Origin: Oceanirhabdus sp. W0125-5
GTDB taxonomy: Bacteria; Bacillota; Clostridia; Clostridiales; Clostridiaceae
NCBI RefSeq assembly: GCF_027938815.1
Contig: NZ_CP115913.1
Coordinates: 5,428,001-5,492,000 of the forward strand
Reading direction: 5' to 3'
DNA: 64,000 nt
Both the position numbers and the translations under genes were made by a program. The stretch's first letter is position 1. The number at the start of each line of letters is the position of its first letter. The notes under the pieces were generated by a model. That model did no database searches and was not told where the DNA came from. It saw nothing but the letters and a program-made list of their open reading frames with translations. Of this stretch, positions 1 through 8,664 are shown piece by piece.

Positions 1-495
1 AAAACCCCTCACATCATACCAAGGATCAATATTTTTTATGTTTTCTCCATTCACTGATCCAAATCTTGAAGCTAAATAATTACCTGAGATATCTCCCTCT
101 TGAATATCAAAAACATTTCCCTTTTCATCTTCTACTGCTATTTTCATACTGAATTCTTCTTCATCAATATATATATCTTTCATATAAAGCCTATAACCAT
201 CTTTTTCAGTAGCTAAATCATATATCTTAAAGTTATTCGCTTTAAGTTGCTGAATCTTTTTATCTGATTTGAACCATTCCATTACACCCTTAACAATAGG
301 TAACTCCGATGTATATGCTCTTACATTAGGATTCATTCCCAAAAACAGGACAAAAACTAATACTAATGATGTTGTAATTTTGATCTTATTTCTGTAATAA
401 TAACTTCCACTTTCTGCCCTTTTTAAACTCATATTAATTCTATTATCAAATTCATCTGGTATTTTTATATCATCATCATGATTAAACTTTTCCAT
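1..495 (-). CDS. Anti-sigma-like membrane protein, DUF4179 type (partial, C-terminus outside window)
   Basis: Open from an ATG at 495 (GGGAGG just upstream on the minus strand) to the window edge without a stop; 165 residues are visible. A charged cytoplasmic N-terminus (about residues 1-38, MEKFNHDDD...) is followed by one hydrophobic segment (about 39-60) and the start of an extracytoplasmic domain. This architecture, directly downstream of an ECF sigma gene, fits the DUF4179/RsgI-like anti-sigma factors of clostridia, which hold the sigma factor at the membrane. The same pairing recurs at 50949-53031. Function is inferred from context and topology. Confidence 0.7.
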   Translation of the reverse strand, partial: MEKFNHDDDIKIPDEFDNRINMSLKRAESGSYYYRNKIKITTSLVLVFVLFLGMNPNVRAYTSELPIVKGVMEWFKSDKKIQQLKANNFKIYDLATEKDGYRLYMKDIYIDEEEFSMKIAVEDEKGNVFDIQEGDISGNYLASRFGSVNGENIKNIDPWYDVRGF

Positions 496-553
496 TTATA
501 TACCTCCCAATACTTCCTCTTAATGAATGGAGTCTTGCTTGTCCTTTTAATAT

Positions 554-1057
554 TTATATTTCCTTTTGAAGTTCTTGTATTCCCTTATAAGCCTTTGTTT
601 TTACTGTGCTTTCAGGAATCCCTAGTCTTTCTGCAATATCTTTAAACTTATACCCTAAAAGGAATTTCAGGTGAATAATATTTCTATCCAAAGGTTTCAT
701 TCTTTTGAGCTTGTCCTTAATTATTATCAATTCTTCCCTATAAATATCCTCATTAAATGCTGGAATCCTCTCTTGAAGCATACCTGTAATCTGCTCTGCC
801 TTTTTTCTGTTTTTTAACTGCAAATTACATTGATTTATCACAATTTTTGTGAACCAAGTCTCAAAATACTCTGGTTTCTTCAACATATGAATATTCTTAA
901 AGGCTATAACTACCCCTTCACACACTGCATCCATTGAATCATCTTCGTTCTTTAAATATTTATAAGCAACTCTATAGGCCTTATGTTTAACATTATTTAT
1001 TATTATGGAGAAACTTTCTTTATCTCCTTTTTTTGCTTTTTTCACTAATTCAACCAT
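554..1057 (-). CDS. ECF-type RNA polymerase sigma factor
   Basis: 167 residues, normal for sigma-70 family group 4 (ECF). Region 2 covers about residues 12-85 (AYKYLKNEDDSMDAVCEG) and region 4 about residues 110-165 (KPLDRNIIHLKFLLGYKFKD, then a helix-turn-helix IPESTVKTKAYKG). It directs RNA polymerase to a small regulon and usually its own promoter. The ATG at 1057 has AAAGGAGG 11 bases upstream. The next gene, 58 bases downstream, is a membrane protein with anti-sigma architecture, so the two probably form an autoregulated stress-response pair. The signal sensed cannot be read from sequence. Confidence 0.88.
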   Translation of the reverse strand: MVELVKKAKKGDKESFSIIINNVKHKAYRVAYKYLKNEDDSMDAVCEGVVIAFKNIHMLKKPEYFETWFTKIVINQCNLQLKNRKKAEQITGMLQERIPAFNEDIYREELIIIKDKLKRMKPLDRNIIHLKFLLGYKFKDIAERLGIPESTVKTKAYKGIQELQKEI

Positions 1058-1148
1058 GGTCTCTTCTTCCTCCTTTCACTACTTAGAGAAAAGATTTAAT
1101 GAAAAAGTTTTAAAATTTTATAATTTTTTCTATATTAATTATAACAAA

Positions 1149-1209
1149 GACAAACAGGGGACGGTTCATGAATTCTTTTAATAAATTCATGAACCGTCCC
1201 CTGTTTGTC
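1149..1209. repeat. GGGGACGGTTC hairpin repeat, copy 1
   Basis: Perfect inverted repeat with 26-base arms (GACAAACAGGGGACGG..., tip CATGAATT) around a 9-base loop. The right arm ends one base before the stop codon of the GNAT gene at 1210, so it may also terminate or stabilise that transcript. Confidence 0.95.
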
Positions 1210-1662
1210 CTATTCTATTGTCCATAGATACCTACATTTTTGTTTCTCTCCAGCTTGGTACATCTCATTATCTTCTGGAAGATCCACAATTTCTATTAAC
1301 TCTGCACCTAGTTTCTCACATGTTCTTCTTGAAGGATAGTTATCCGGATTACATGTTATTGTTACTTTTTCCATCCCATGAGCCATAGCCACCTTACCAA
1401 TCAATCTACACGCCTTTGATGCGTATGCATTTCCTCTATAATCCTCTTCAATCATATATCCAATATGCCCACCATAAAAAATTCCTTCATTGTCTCCAAT
1501 TCTTATATCTATTTCCCCAATAGGCTCTACACTATCATTTAAAGTAATTTTATATCTATATGCTGGTACATATTTCTTCTCCGGATTTTCTGGTAACTTC
1601 TCATCAATCCTTAATGCAATCTCCCCGTCAGTAATATAATCCATATCTTTAAACTCAAACAT
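1210..1662 (-). CDS. GNAT family N-acetyltransferase
   Basis: 150 residues. The GNAT fold is visible: beta-strand and acetyl-CoA loop near residues 67-85 (GHIGYMIEEDYRGNAYASKA), then NPDNYPSRRTCEKLGAE, the asparagine-rich helix typical of RimJ/RimL-like and small-molecule acetyltransferases. Substrate unknown. Flanked on both sides by copies of the GGGGACGGTTC hairpin, so probably a monocistronic unit. Confidence 0.85.
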   Translation of the reverse strand: MFEFKDMDYITDGEIALRIDEKLPENPEKKYVPAYRYKITLNDSVEPIGEIDIRIGDNEGIFYGGHIGYMIEEDYRGNAYASKACRLIGKVAMAHGMEKVTITCNPDNYPSRRTCEKLGAELIEIVDLPEDNEMYQAGEKQKCRYLWTIE

Positions 1663-1689
1663 TTTTCTTTTCCCCCTTAATTTATTTCT

Positions 1690-1740
1690 CTGGGGGACGG
1701 TTCATTAATTCTTCTAATAAATTCATGAACCGTCCCCAGA
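1690..1740. repeat. GGGGACGGTTC hairpin repeat, copy 2 (hybrid arms)
   Basis: Left arm carries the tip TTCATTAATT and right arm AATTCATGAA, giving one mismatch in an otherwise perfect stem. It looks like a recombinant between the two main tip classes, or a single mutation not yet compensated. It lies just upstream of the GNAT gene. Confidence 0.9.
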
Positions 1741-1778
1741 TTGTCCCTTGGTTGTTCCTTTTACCTAAATCATAATTT

Positions 1779-1800
1779 TCATGAACCGTCCCCTAGTTGT
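1779..1800. repeat. Half copy (right arm) of the hairpin repeat
   Basis: ATGAACCGTCCCCTAGTTGT without a matching left arm. It sits between copy 2 and the 3' end of serS. Confidence 0.8.
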
Positions 1801-1815
1801 ACTCAGTTTATCTTA

Positions 1816-3099
1816 CTACGGTCTTAAGTACTCCTTATTGATCCACTTTCTTAAAACCTCTGGAACCTTTACGCTTCCATCTTCTTGTTGGAACTGCTCT
1901 ACTATTGCTGGTATTAATCTGCTTGTTGCAAGTCCAGATGCATTTAGTGTGTGTACAAAGTCCTTCTGCTTTCCATCTTTTTTCTTGAATCTGATGTTAC
2001 CTCTTCTTGCCTGGTAATCCTTAGAATTAGATGCAGAGCTTACCTCTTTGTATATGTTCATACTTGGTATCCAAACCTCTATATCATATGTAATCGCCAT
2101 AGTTGAGCTTGCATCCTTTGCAGCTAACTTTACAACTCTATGATGTAATCCTAACTTTTGAACAAGATTCTCTGCTTTCCCTATCAATTCTTCTAGTGCT
2201 TCACCTGATTGTTCTGGTGTTGTGAACTGAAACATCTCTACTTTATTGAATTGATGTCCTCTTATCATACCTCTCTCTTCTGCTCTATGACTTCCAGCTT
2301 CCAGTCTATAGCATGGAGAATATGCAAAATACTTCTTAGGTAATTCTTCTTCATTAATAATCTCATCTCTATGAATGTTAACTAACGCTGTTTCAGAAGT
2401 TGGAAGTATAAATTGCTTATTTTTATTATCCTTTTCTTCATCCTCAACATAATAAACATCCTCATCAAATTTCGGGAACTGTCCAGCTGTAAAACCACAT
2501 TGATAATTTAAAATATGTGGTGGTAGTACAAACTCATATCCATCCTTAGTGTGTTCTTCTACAAAGAAGTTAAGTAATGCCCACTCTAGTAAAGCACCAT
2601 CTCCTTTATACAGCCAAAAACCATTTCCTCCAAGTTTAACGCCTCTCTCATAATCTATAAGCTTAAGATCTGTTGCAAGGTCTACGTGATTTTTATTCTG
2701 AAAATCAAACTTTGGCATTTGACCCCAAACTCGTAAAACCTCATTGTTTTCTTTTCCACCTGGAAGAACATCATCATCTGGAATATTAGGTAATGTTGCA
2801 AGGAAATAATTGATTTTATCTTGAAGTTCTTTAAGCTCTCCATCCATTGCCTTTATATCTTCACCAATCTTTTTCATCTCTTCCTTTAGAGGGGTAACAT
2901 CTTCTCCACTTTTAGCTAGAGTTGGTATTTCCTTTGACACCTTGTTTCTCTTAGCTTTCAGTTGTTCAACTTCTAAAATTATCTCTTTTCTTCTATCATC
3001 CCACTGAAAAAGTTCTGTAAAATCTACTTCATCCATTCTCTTTAATAAAGCTTTTGTTACAGCTTCTGTTTCTTTTCTAATTCTTTTAATATCTAACAT
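1816..3099 (-). CDS. serS: Seryl-tRNA synthetase
   Basis: Class II aminoacyl-tRNA synthetase charging tRNA-Ser (and tRNA-Sec where present) in the cytoplasm. An N-terminal coiled-coil tRNA-binding arm (about residues 1-105, MLDIKRIRKETEAV...) is followed by the catalytic domain with motif 2 (SPCYRLEAGSHRAEERGMIR), the EVSSASNSKDYQARR region, and motif 3 (LNASGLATSRLIPAIVEQF). The ATG at 3099 has GGGAGG seven bases upstream; the TTG at 3114 is inside the ribosome binding site region and is rejected. 427 residues matches bacterial SerS. A long structured leader precedes it. Confidence 0.98.
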   Translation of the reverse strand: MLDIKRIRKETEAVTKALLKRMDEVDFTELFQWDDRRKEIILEVEQLKAKRNKVSKEIPTLAKSGEDVTPLKEEMKKIGEDIKAMDGELKELQDKINYFLATLPNIPDDDVLPGGKENNEVLRVWGQMPKFDFQNKNHVDLATDLKLIDYERGVKLGGNGFWLYKGDGALLEWALLNFFVEEHTKDGYEFVLPPHILNYQCGFTAGQFPKFDEDVYYVEDEEKDNKNKQFILPTSETALVNIHRDEIINEEELPKKYFAYSPCYRLEAGSHRAEERGMIRGHQFNKVEMFQFTTPEQSGEALEELIGKAENLVQKLGLHHRVVKLAAKDASSTMAITYDIEVWIPSMNIYKEVSSASNSKDYQARRGNIRFKKKDGKQKDFVHTLNASGLATSRLIPAIVEQFQQEDGSVKVPEVLRKWINKEYLRP

Positions 3100-3122
3100 C
3101 TTTCTACCTCCCAAAATTATTT

Positions 3123-3225
3123 AAAACAAATAAAGACCTGTCAGTCTTACACCAACAGGTCTTTTATACTCACCCATCGATGCAGCACAAACTGCACTGC
3201 ATCGATGACAAAATTCAATTGTCAT
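3123..3225 (-). promoter_or_regulatory. Structured serS leader with terminator-like hairpin
   Basis: On the minus strand there are three successive hairpins before serS: ATGACAA/TTGTCAT (3205-3225), an 11-bp stem CATCGATGCAG/CTGCATCGATG (3175-3207), and AAAGACCTGT/ACAGGTCTTT (3132-3164) followed by a U-rich tract ATTTGTTTT. The last has the form of an intrinsic terminator just upstream of the ribosome binding site, suggesting attenuation. I could not find the T-box antiterminator motif (AGGGTGGNACCGCG) expected for an uncharged-tRNA switch. Confidence 0.65.
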
Positions 3226-3545
3226 AACACAGCGCTTAGCATGATGAGGAAACTAAATTTTTATTAATATTTTTATTATAATTCAACATATTAATCACCT
3301 ACGTTATGTTATTTATCAAAAAATCTAAAACTTTAAAATATTTACTCTATTGTATATTAAATCTGTTTATCTTTCAAGAAATTTTTTCAAATTATTTATT
3401 AAACACATGTAAATATGCCATTTAACTATATATTATAATACAGTTTTTTCATACTTTATGAATAACTTTATATGCAATCATTTATTGTTTGTATTTAATT
3501 TTGATAAAAACACAAACTATAAATGAACAAGCTTTTATTTCTAGA
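3226..3545. other. Intergenic region between serS leader and spore protein gene
   Basis: AT-rich DNA between divergent genes. It must hold the serS promoter and the forespore promoter of the spore protein gene, but I could not identify either with confidence. Confidence 0.5.
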
Positions 3546-3560
3546 AAGGAGAGATTGAAA

Positions 3561-3794
3561 GTGACAAATAGACCTGTAGTACCAGGCAAAGAAGGCGAAT
3601 TAGATAGATTTAAAATGGAAGTCGCTAGAGACCTTCATGTAGATAACCAACTCAAAAATAATAAAAACAATCACCCTTATATGGGAAACATCACCTCTGA
3701 AGTAGCTGGCAAGATGACTTATGCTGGAAATGTTGGTGGTGAAATGACTAGAAGAATGATAAAAGCAGCTGAAGAGAAAATGGCTCGTAAATAA
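3561..3794 (+). CDS. Small acid-soluble spore protein, alpha/beta type
   Basis: 77 residues from a GTG at 3561, preceded by AAGGAGA eight bases upstream; the longer in-frame extension to 3489 has no ribosome binding site. The core PGKEGELDRFKMEVARDL contains the glutamate-based site usually cut by germination protease GPR, and the C-terminal GGEMTRRMIKAAEEKMA is the family signature. These proteins coat and protect spore DNA and supply amino acids at germination. Expected to be transcribed by sigma-G in the forespore. Confidence 0.93.
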   Translation: MTNRPVVPGKEGELDRFKMEVARDLHVDNQLKNNKNNHPYMGNITSEVAGKMTYAGNVGGEMTRRMIKAAEEKMARK

Positions 3795-3814
3795 TAATAA
3801 AAGGAGGTATCATT

Positions 3815-4006
3815 ATGCAACCAAAAGAAGTACAACAAATACTAAATGAAAAACCTCATGCTCAAATTTATTATAAAAATACTCCTGTTTTAATAAAAAG
3901 CTTTGATAAAGATACTAATAAAGCAGTAATAGAAAATCTACAAACAAAAAATGATGCTGTAGTACATGTTAAAACACTAAATGAAAAATGGGGTCATAAA
4001 CATTAA
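3815..4006 (+). CDS. sspH: Small acid-soluble spore protein H
   Basis: 63 residues, 20 bases after the alpha/beta SASP gene with an AAAGGAGG ribosome binding site, so probably co-transcribed. The pattern MQPKEVQQILNEK...IYYKNTPVLIKSFDKD matches the SspH family (EILES...VTYNGTPVYIQ in Bacillus). Minor spore-core protein of unknown exact role. Confidence 0.88.
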   Translation: MQPKEVQQILNEKPHAQIYYKNTPVLIKSFDKDTNKAVIENLQTKNDAVVHVKTLNEKWGHKH

Positions 4007-4081
4007 AATCAAAAATTAATTTAATAAGTCCAAATTCAAGTACTAAGAGAATGAGCAACAGAATATATTATGTTCTTTAGC

Positions 4082-4119
4082 AATTCAAAAGCTTAGTCAA
4101 AATGAATTGGGCTTTTTAA
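4082..4119 (+). terminator. Probable terminator after the SASP pair
   Basis: CAATTCA and TGAATTG pair around a loop containing AAGCTTAGTCA, followed by GGCTTTTT. It separates the first sspH gene from the second. Confidence 0.55.
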
Positions 4120-4222
4120 AATTTATAATCCTATAATATAGTCATAAATTAAATTATCTAATCAAGCACTATCCTCAAAATTTATTAAAAAGTTAGCAAT
4201 TTTAAGAACGGGAGGTATATAT

Positions 4223-4396
4223 ATGCAACCAAAAGAGGTTCAACAAATACTAAATGAAACACCTAATGAACAAGTATTTTATAAGAACAATCCAGTTATA
4301 ATTACAAATCTAGATATGGAAAGTGGTAAAGTAGTAGTTGAAAACTTAAATACAAAAAAATCTAGTATTGTACACTCAAATACACTAACTAAATAA
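4223..4396 (+). CDS. sspH: Small acid-soluble spore protein H paralogue (57 residues)
   Basis: ATG at 4223 with GGGAGG upstream. It encodes 57 residues beginning MQPKEVQQILNET and continuing QVFYKNNPVIITNLDMESGK. The first 13 codons are nearly identical to the sspH gene 220 bases upstream and the rest aligns throughout, so this is a local duplication. A strong terminator follows at 4446. Confidence 0.87.
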   Translation: MQPKEVQQILNETPNEQVFYKNNPVIITNLDMESGKVVVENLNTKKSSIVHSNTLTK

Positions 4397-4445
4397 TATG
4401 CTCATTAACACTAAACTATTAATAACTAATCGCTAATATATATTT

Positions 4446-4475
4446 AAGAGATGTTTAAACATCTCTTTTTATTTT
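4446..4475 (+). terminator. Intrinsic terminator after the second sspH gene
   Basis: AAGAGATG TTTAAA CATCTCTT followed by a long T-rich tract. Confidence 0.88.
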
Positions 4476-4740
4476 AATTAATTTTTAAAGTTCAAATGTA
4501 AATTTAGAAATTTCAAGTGAAAACTAGACTTATATAAACTCAAAACTCATAGAATTACTGCGATTTTGAGAATGTATAAATAAGTTTCACTATAGAAACT
4601 CTATACTAGTAGCAATATTAATTATAAAAGAATAATTATACAACTTCTACTACTTATGAGTATAGTATTTACAATTTATCTTATTTCAATTATACTGAAA
4701 TACTTAGTAAATTTAACCTAATACATACTTTTATAGATTG
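4476..4740. other. Intergenic, no gene seen
   Basis: AT-rich. A loose inverted pair (CTATACTAGTAG near 4610 and CTACTACTTATGAGTATAG near 4648) is present. No open reading frame with a ribosome binding site before 4752. Confidence 0.5.
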
Positions 4741-4751
4741 GGGGAACTAAA

Positions 4752-5804
4752 ATGAATTTCTTAAACAGTGCAGAAAAAAAATTTATTGATATATTAAACA
4801 CCACAGATTATGATTTTTTAAAAACAACTTCATCTCTTGATAATAATATAATCTACTTAACATTATCAGGTAGTTATGCTTATGGAACAAATAATGAATA
4901 TAGTGATGTTGATATTAGAGGAATTTTTCTAAATACAAAAAATGAATTACTTACAATGGACTGCTCAGATAAACCCTTTGAGCATAGAGAAACAGATACT
5001 GTTATATATCCATTTAAACAAATTATAAAACTTCTAACTAACTGCAATCCAAATTGTATTGAACTTCTTGGTACAAAGGATGAGCATGTTTTACTATGCT
5101 CTCATGAAGGAAAACTTATAAGAGATAATGCTCACCTTTTCCTTTCAAAACAAGCAATTAATACATTTGGTGGTTATGCTACTGCTCAACTTAGGAGACT
5201 TCAAAATGCTCTTGCACGAGATAATTATCCCAAAGCTGAAAAAGAACGTCATATTCTAGGCAGCATTCAAAACCAAATGGTAACATTTAAAGATAGATAT
5301 AATCAAATTGATAATAACATGAATTTGTATATTGATTATACTAATGGCAAAGATTCAAATGATAAAAACAAAGAAATTCTAATTGATATAAATGTGAAAG
5401 GTTATCCTCTTCGTGATTTGAAAGGAATTCTCTCTGAGATGAGTAACGTTGTAAGAGATTATGATAAATTAAGTCATAGGAATAGTAAAAAAGATGCTAT
5501 TCACCTTAATAAACATGCTATGCATTTAGTTCGCTTACTAATAATGGGGACTGAAATATTACAAGGTAAAGGTATTAATACTTATCGTGAAGAAGATCAT
5601 TCGCTTTTAATGGATCTTAGAAATGGTACTTATGTATCGAAGAAGAACGGAGTTAAAGATTATAGCGAAATATTTAGTATTGTTGATAAATATGAAAAAG
5701 AATTTGACTACGCAAAGAAGGAATGTGTTCTTCCTGACAAACCAGATAGTGATGCTATAAATGAACTTGTAATGAAAATTAATAGACATGTGCTTATGAA
5801 GTAA
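4752..5804 (+). CDS. RlaP-like nucleotidyltransferase (DNA polymerase beta fold)
   Basis: 350 residues. The N-terminal nucleotidyltransferase core is explicit: GSYAYGT at residues 40-46 and the metal-binding aspartates D52 and D54 in YSDVDIRGIF. The rest is helical, with TFGGYATAQLRRLQNAL and a C-terminal segment around HLNKHAMHLVRLLIMGTEIL. This matches the PF10127 family (RlaP/YcgL), linked to RNA repair, although the biochemical substrate is mostly unproven. Stands alone, with GGGGGAAC before the ATG. Functional assignment beyond nucleotidyltransferase is tentative. Confidence 0.8.
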   Translation: MNFLNSAEKKFIDILNTTDYDFLKTTSSLDNNIIYLTLSGSYAYGTNNEYSDVDIRGIFLNTKNELLTMDCSDKPFEHRETDTVIYPFKQIIKLLTNCNPNCIELLGTKDEHVLLCSHEGKLIRDNAHLFLSKQAINTFGGYATAQLRRLQNALARDNYPKAEKERHILGSIQNQMVTFKDRYNQIDNNMNLYIDYTNGKDSNDKNKEILIDINVKGYPLRDLKGILSEMSNVVRDYDKLSHRNSKKDAIHLNKHAMHLVRLLIMGTEILQGKGINTYREEDHSLLMDLRNGTYVSKKNGVKDYSEIFSIVDKYEKEFDYAKKECVLPDKPDSDAINELVMKINRHVLMK

Positions 5805-5858
5805 TAAATATAACTTACTTGTCCTTCCTTGTTCATCTTATATGCTAAATCAAATAAA

Positions 5859-5900
5859 CAGAGAGAGGAAAAATAAAGATTTATTCTTCCTCTCTCTGTA
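5859..5900. terminator. Strong hairpin after the nucleotidyltransferase gene
   Basis: Thirteen-base arms ACAGAGAGAGGAA/TTCCTCTCTCTGT extended by AATAAA/TTTATT in the loop. No T-run follows, so it may be a processing or stabilising structure rather than a classic terminator. Confidence 0.6.
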
Positions 5901-6080
5901 AGCTTATTATACCATAAAATTCAATTTTTTTTCAATTCTTGTTCTTAGCTAGATTTAATGCTATTCTTTAAGAACACTATTTAATCCGGGGATATGTTGA
6001 CTATATAATTGAGAAAAAATAGACTACAACATAATAATCATAAGTTCTAATAATACTAAATATGAGGAGTGAGTACAAAA

Positions 6081-6692
6081 ATGCATAATCTTATATATGC
6101 TTTTCCATTATATAATTTTTTAAAATATTGTAATTCTAATTCCTCTGAAAAAACTATACTTGATTGTGGTGCTGGTGGATCTAATCCCCCCCTTTCTTTA
6201 TTTCATGAGTTTGGATATAAAACTTATGGAATTGAAATATCTGAAGAACAATTAAAAAAGGCAAAAATATTTAGTACAGAGCATAACGTAGATTTAAATA
6301 TAATACATGGTGATATGAAAGATATTCCTTTTAGTAACGAGTTTTTTAGTTTTCTATTTTCTTATAATACATCTGTTCATATGAGAAAAAAGGATTTCTC
6401 AATTGCTCTATTAGAGTTTCACCGAGTGTTAAAACATGGGGGACTATGTTATGTGAATTTCTTAAGTGAAGAGTGTGATTCCTATGGACAAGGTGTTCAA
6501 GTAGGTGATGGAGAGTTCAAACAAATTGAAAACAATGAAGAAGTTTTTTATATCCATTATAATGAAAATGAAATTGAACAACTCCTTTATAGATTTGAAC
6601 TTCTATATAAGGAGAAGAGAATAATTAAAAGGAAAATAGATAAAATTGAATATACATCAACTTATTATGATTATATATTGATTAAAAAATAA
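6081..6692 (+). CDS. Class I SAM-dependent methyltransferase
   Basis: 203 residues from the ATG at 6081 (GAGGAG upstream; the GTG at 6069 overlaps that ribosome binding site and is rejected). Motif I is TILDCGAGGSNPP, the ribose-binding acidic residue follows in YGIEISEEQL, and motif II/III is IIHGDMKDIPF. HRVLKHGGLCYVNFL is the post-II strand typical of ubiE-like small-molecule methyltransferases. Substrate unknown. The next gene, a GrpB protein, follows after 59 bases and may be co-transcribed. Confidence 0.88.
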   Translation: MHNLIYAFPLYNFLKYCNSNSSEKTILDCGAGGSNPPLSLFHEFGYKTYGIEISEEQLKKAKIFSTEHNVDLNIIHGDMKDIPFSNEFFSFLFSYNTSVHMRKKDFSIALLEFHRVLKHGGLCYVNFLSEECDSYGQGVQVGDGEFKQIENNEEVFYIHYNENEIEQLLYRFELLYKEKRIIKRKIDKIEYTSTYYDYILIKK

Positions 6693-6751
6693 TTATTAAA
6701 TGGTTATTTTGAATATTCATTTTTATATTTTTAAGGAGGAAGTCTTATATA

Positions 6752-7285
6752 ATGAACGAAGGAAGGCTTGTAAGAATAATGGAAGTTGTTCCATACAATT
6801 CAAAATGGAAAGATGATTATATAAATGAGTGTGAGAAAATACAAAGCATAATGGGTGAAGAGATTTTAAACATTCATCACATTGGCAGCACTGCAATATC
6901 TGGTATTTACGCTAAGCCAGTGATAGATATTTTAATTGAAGTCAAAAATATTATAAATATTGATAAATACAATGAAGGAATGATTAAATTAGGATATATC
7001 CCAAAAGGAGAACATGGAATAAAAAATCGAAGGTTTTTCCTAAAAGGAGAATATAATCGAACCCATCATGTTCATATTTTTGAAACAGAAAACCCAGAAA
7101 TAAAAAGACATCTAGATTTTAGAGATTATATGATTGCACATCCAGAAGATGCAAAGTGCTATGAAGAGTTAAAAAAAGAGTTATCTATAAAATTTAGATA
7201 TGATAATAATGGATATTGTGAAGGTAAGAATGCATTTATAAACAAAATTGATAAAAAAGCAAAAGAATGGTCAGAAACAAGATAG
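6752..7285 (+). CDS. GrpB family protein (UPF0157)
   Basis: 177 residues. Family signature is visible: VVPYNSKWKDDY, then IHHIGSTAISGIYAKPVIDILI, and the HHVHIFE and HLDFRDYMIAHPEDA blocks. The GS...AKPVID segment is the degenerate nucleotidyltransferase core of GrpB proteins, whose function is not established. AAGGAGGA precedes the ATG. Confidence 0.9.
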   Translation: MNEGRLVRIMEVVPYNSKWKDDYINECEKIQSIMGEEILNIHHIGSTAISGIYAKPVIDILIEVKNIINIDKYNEGMIKLGYIPKGEHGIKNRRFFLKGEYNRTHHVHIFETENPEIKRHLDFRDYMIAHPEDAKCYEELKKELSIKFRYDNNGYCEGKNAFINKIDKKAKEWSETR

Positions 7286-7299
7286 CTACCAAAAGTCAT

Positions 7300-7335
7300 A
7301 AAAACAGCAAGTATTTATATACCTGCTGTTTTATT
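7300..7335. terminator. Bidirectional intrinsic terminator
   Basis: AAAACAGCA..GTAT TTAT ATAC..TGCTGTTTT, with A-rich sequence on the left and TTATTTTTAT on the right. It lies at the convergent junction of the GrpB and DUF2809 genes and overlaps the last codons of the latter. Confidence 0.85.
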
Positions 7336-7710
7336 TTTATAAATATAATATTCACCACATACCCCAATCACTATTCCAGTAATATAACAAGTAATATCAC
7401 TCCATAAAAATCCGTATCCTAATACTAGGCCTCCTATTCTTGTTCCTCTTATAGAATCTATAAATTCTCCATGATATAGCTGTGATATCTCTATGGACAC
7501 TGAAAAAATAATAGCATAACAGGCAATACTCAAGATTCCTTTATCTTTAAATATAAATCCCATTATTAAAAACACCATTAGAGCCCATAAAGTATCTCCT
7601 GAATACTTACTTATGAATTCTGGCAGCATATAACCTAATTTCCTAGAGGCTAGTCCTAAAATAATAACTAATATTATAAGAACTAAGTATACTAATCTAT
7701 TTCTCTTCAT
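7315..7710 (-). CDS. DUF2809 family membrane protein
   Basis: 131 residues with about four membrane helices (5-24, 42-57, 62-80, 98-118). The pattern LPEFISKYSGDTLWALMVFL, SIEISQLYHGEFIDSIRGTRIG and GYGFLWSDITCYITGI matches DUF2809, a VanZ-like integral membrane family of unknown function. Starts five bases after the GNAT gene's stop, so the two form an operon. Confidence 0.83.
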   Translation of the reverse strand: MKRNRLVYLVLIILVIILGLASRKLGYMLPEFISKYSGDTLWALMVFLIMGFIFKDKGILSIACYAIIFSVSIEISQLYHGEFIDSIRGTRIGGLVLGYGFLWSDITCYITGIVIGVCGEYYIYKNKTAGI

Positions 7711-7715
7711 AACTA

Positions 7716-8546
7716 TTACTCCTTGCTGAATTTATTATTCCCTCTGAATCTTCCTATTCCCCATTTTCCAATCTCTTTAAATCCAATTTTTCTATATATT
7801 TTACCTGCATTTTGATTAACATAATAAAGACATAACCTTCTATCTTCTTGGATTAATTCATCACATAACTTTTCTACACATAATGAAGCGTATCCTTTTT
7901 TACGATAATCAAGGTGGGTCATTACACTTGTTATCATAGCCGATTGAGAATTCTCTGCTGATGTTTGAGCAAATGCAACCATCTTTCCATTTTCTCTTAT
8001 ACAGTAGGCTCTTGCTGTCCTATTAGATATTCCTTTTCTTAATATCTTACCGAAATTACCACTACCTTGCATAAATTCAGGTATTGATTCTCTAAGCTGA
8101 ACCACCTCTTCAATCATATCACATGTTATCTTCTCAAGTTTGTCCAACTCACTGTTGATTTTACCATTTAGTTCTTGAGTTTTCTTTTTCCTCATAGTAG
8201 CAAAATAATGCCCCTCATATTCCTGAATTTGCAATCCTGCTTTACTTAGCTCTTGAATGAATCTTTCTTTCCCAGTTATCATACCTAATTCACTATTATT
8301 AAGAACATCTACAAAACCTTCAATATCCCAACACTCACTCTTAGTATAGATAGTATAAATATTAAAAAACTTAACCATTATTCCTTTAATATTATCTTCC
8401 TCATCTATATCTCCGTAATATGTTAGATATTCTTCTTCAAAACCTTGATTTTCAATGTTACTTATTATAAATAGGTTATATTCTTTCTCATCAGTTACAT
8501 AATCCAGTATCTTCTTTTCATAGTCTTGATTAAGTATTTTAATCAT
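7716..8546 (-). CDS. GNAT family N-acetyltransferase (two-domain)
   Basis: 276 residues from the ATG at 8546 (GGAGG five bases upstream); the longer upstream extension lacks a ribosome binding site. The N-terminal half is a degenerate GNAT-like domain. The C-terminal half (about 150-270) carries the FR47-like acetyl-CoA site TSVMTHLDYRKKGYASLCVEKL and CLYYVNQNAGKIYRKIGF. Two-domain GNATs of this form are common in clostridia. Substrate unknown. Confidence 0.86.
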   Translation of the reverse strand: MIKILNQDYEKKILDYVTDEKEYNLFIISNIENQGFEEEYLTYYGDIDEEDNIKGIMVKFFNIYTIYTKSECWDIEGFVDVLNNSELGMITGKERFIQELSKAGLQIQEYEGHYFATMRKKKTQELNGKINSELDKLEKITCDMIEEVVQLRESIPEFMQGSGNFGKILRKGISNRTARAYCIRENGKMVAFAQTSAENSQSAMITSVMTHLDYRKKGYASLCVEKLCDELIQEDRRLCLYYVNQNAGKIYRKIGFKEIGKWGIGRFRGNNKFSKE

Positions 8547-8664
8547 ATTTCCTCCAAGTTTATCACTATTTTTGATAGAAATTATTCTTGAACACCTCTT
8601 GGAAATTATAACATGTTTTATTGCCAATATAAGCTTTACTTAATTTTTTTATTTATAATAAAGG

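Noticed and set aside
3132..3164. T-box antiterminator in the serS leader
   Set aside because: The loop sequence TTGGTGTAAGAC does not match the T-box consensus, so the leader is called only as structured.
3459..3485. Possible sigma-G promoter (TGAATA...CATTTATT) before the SASP gene
   Set aside because: The elements are 14 bases apart, shorter than the usual spacing, so not claimed.
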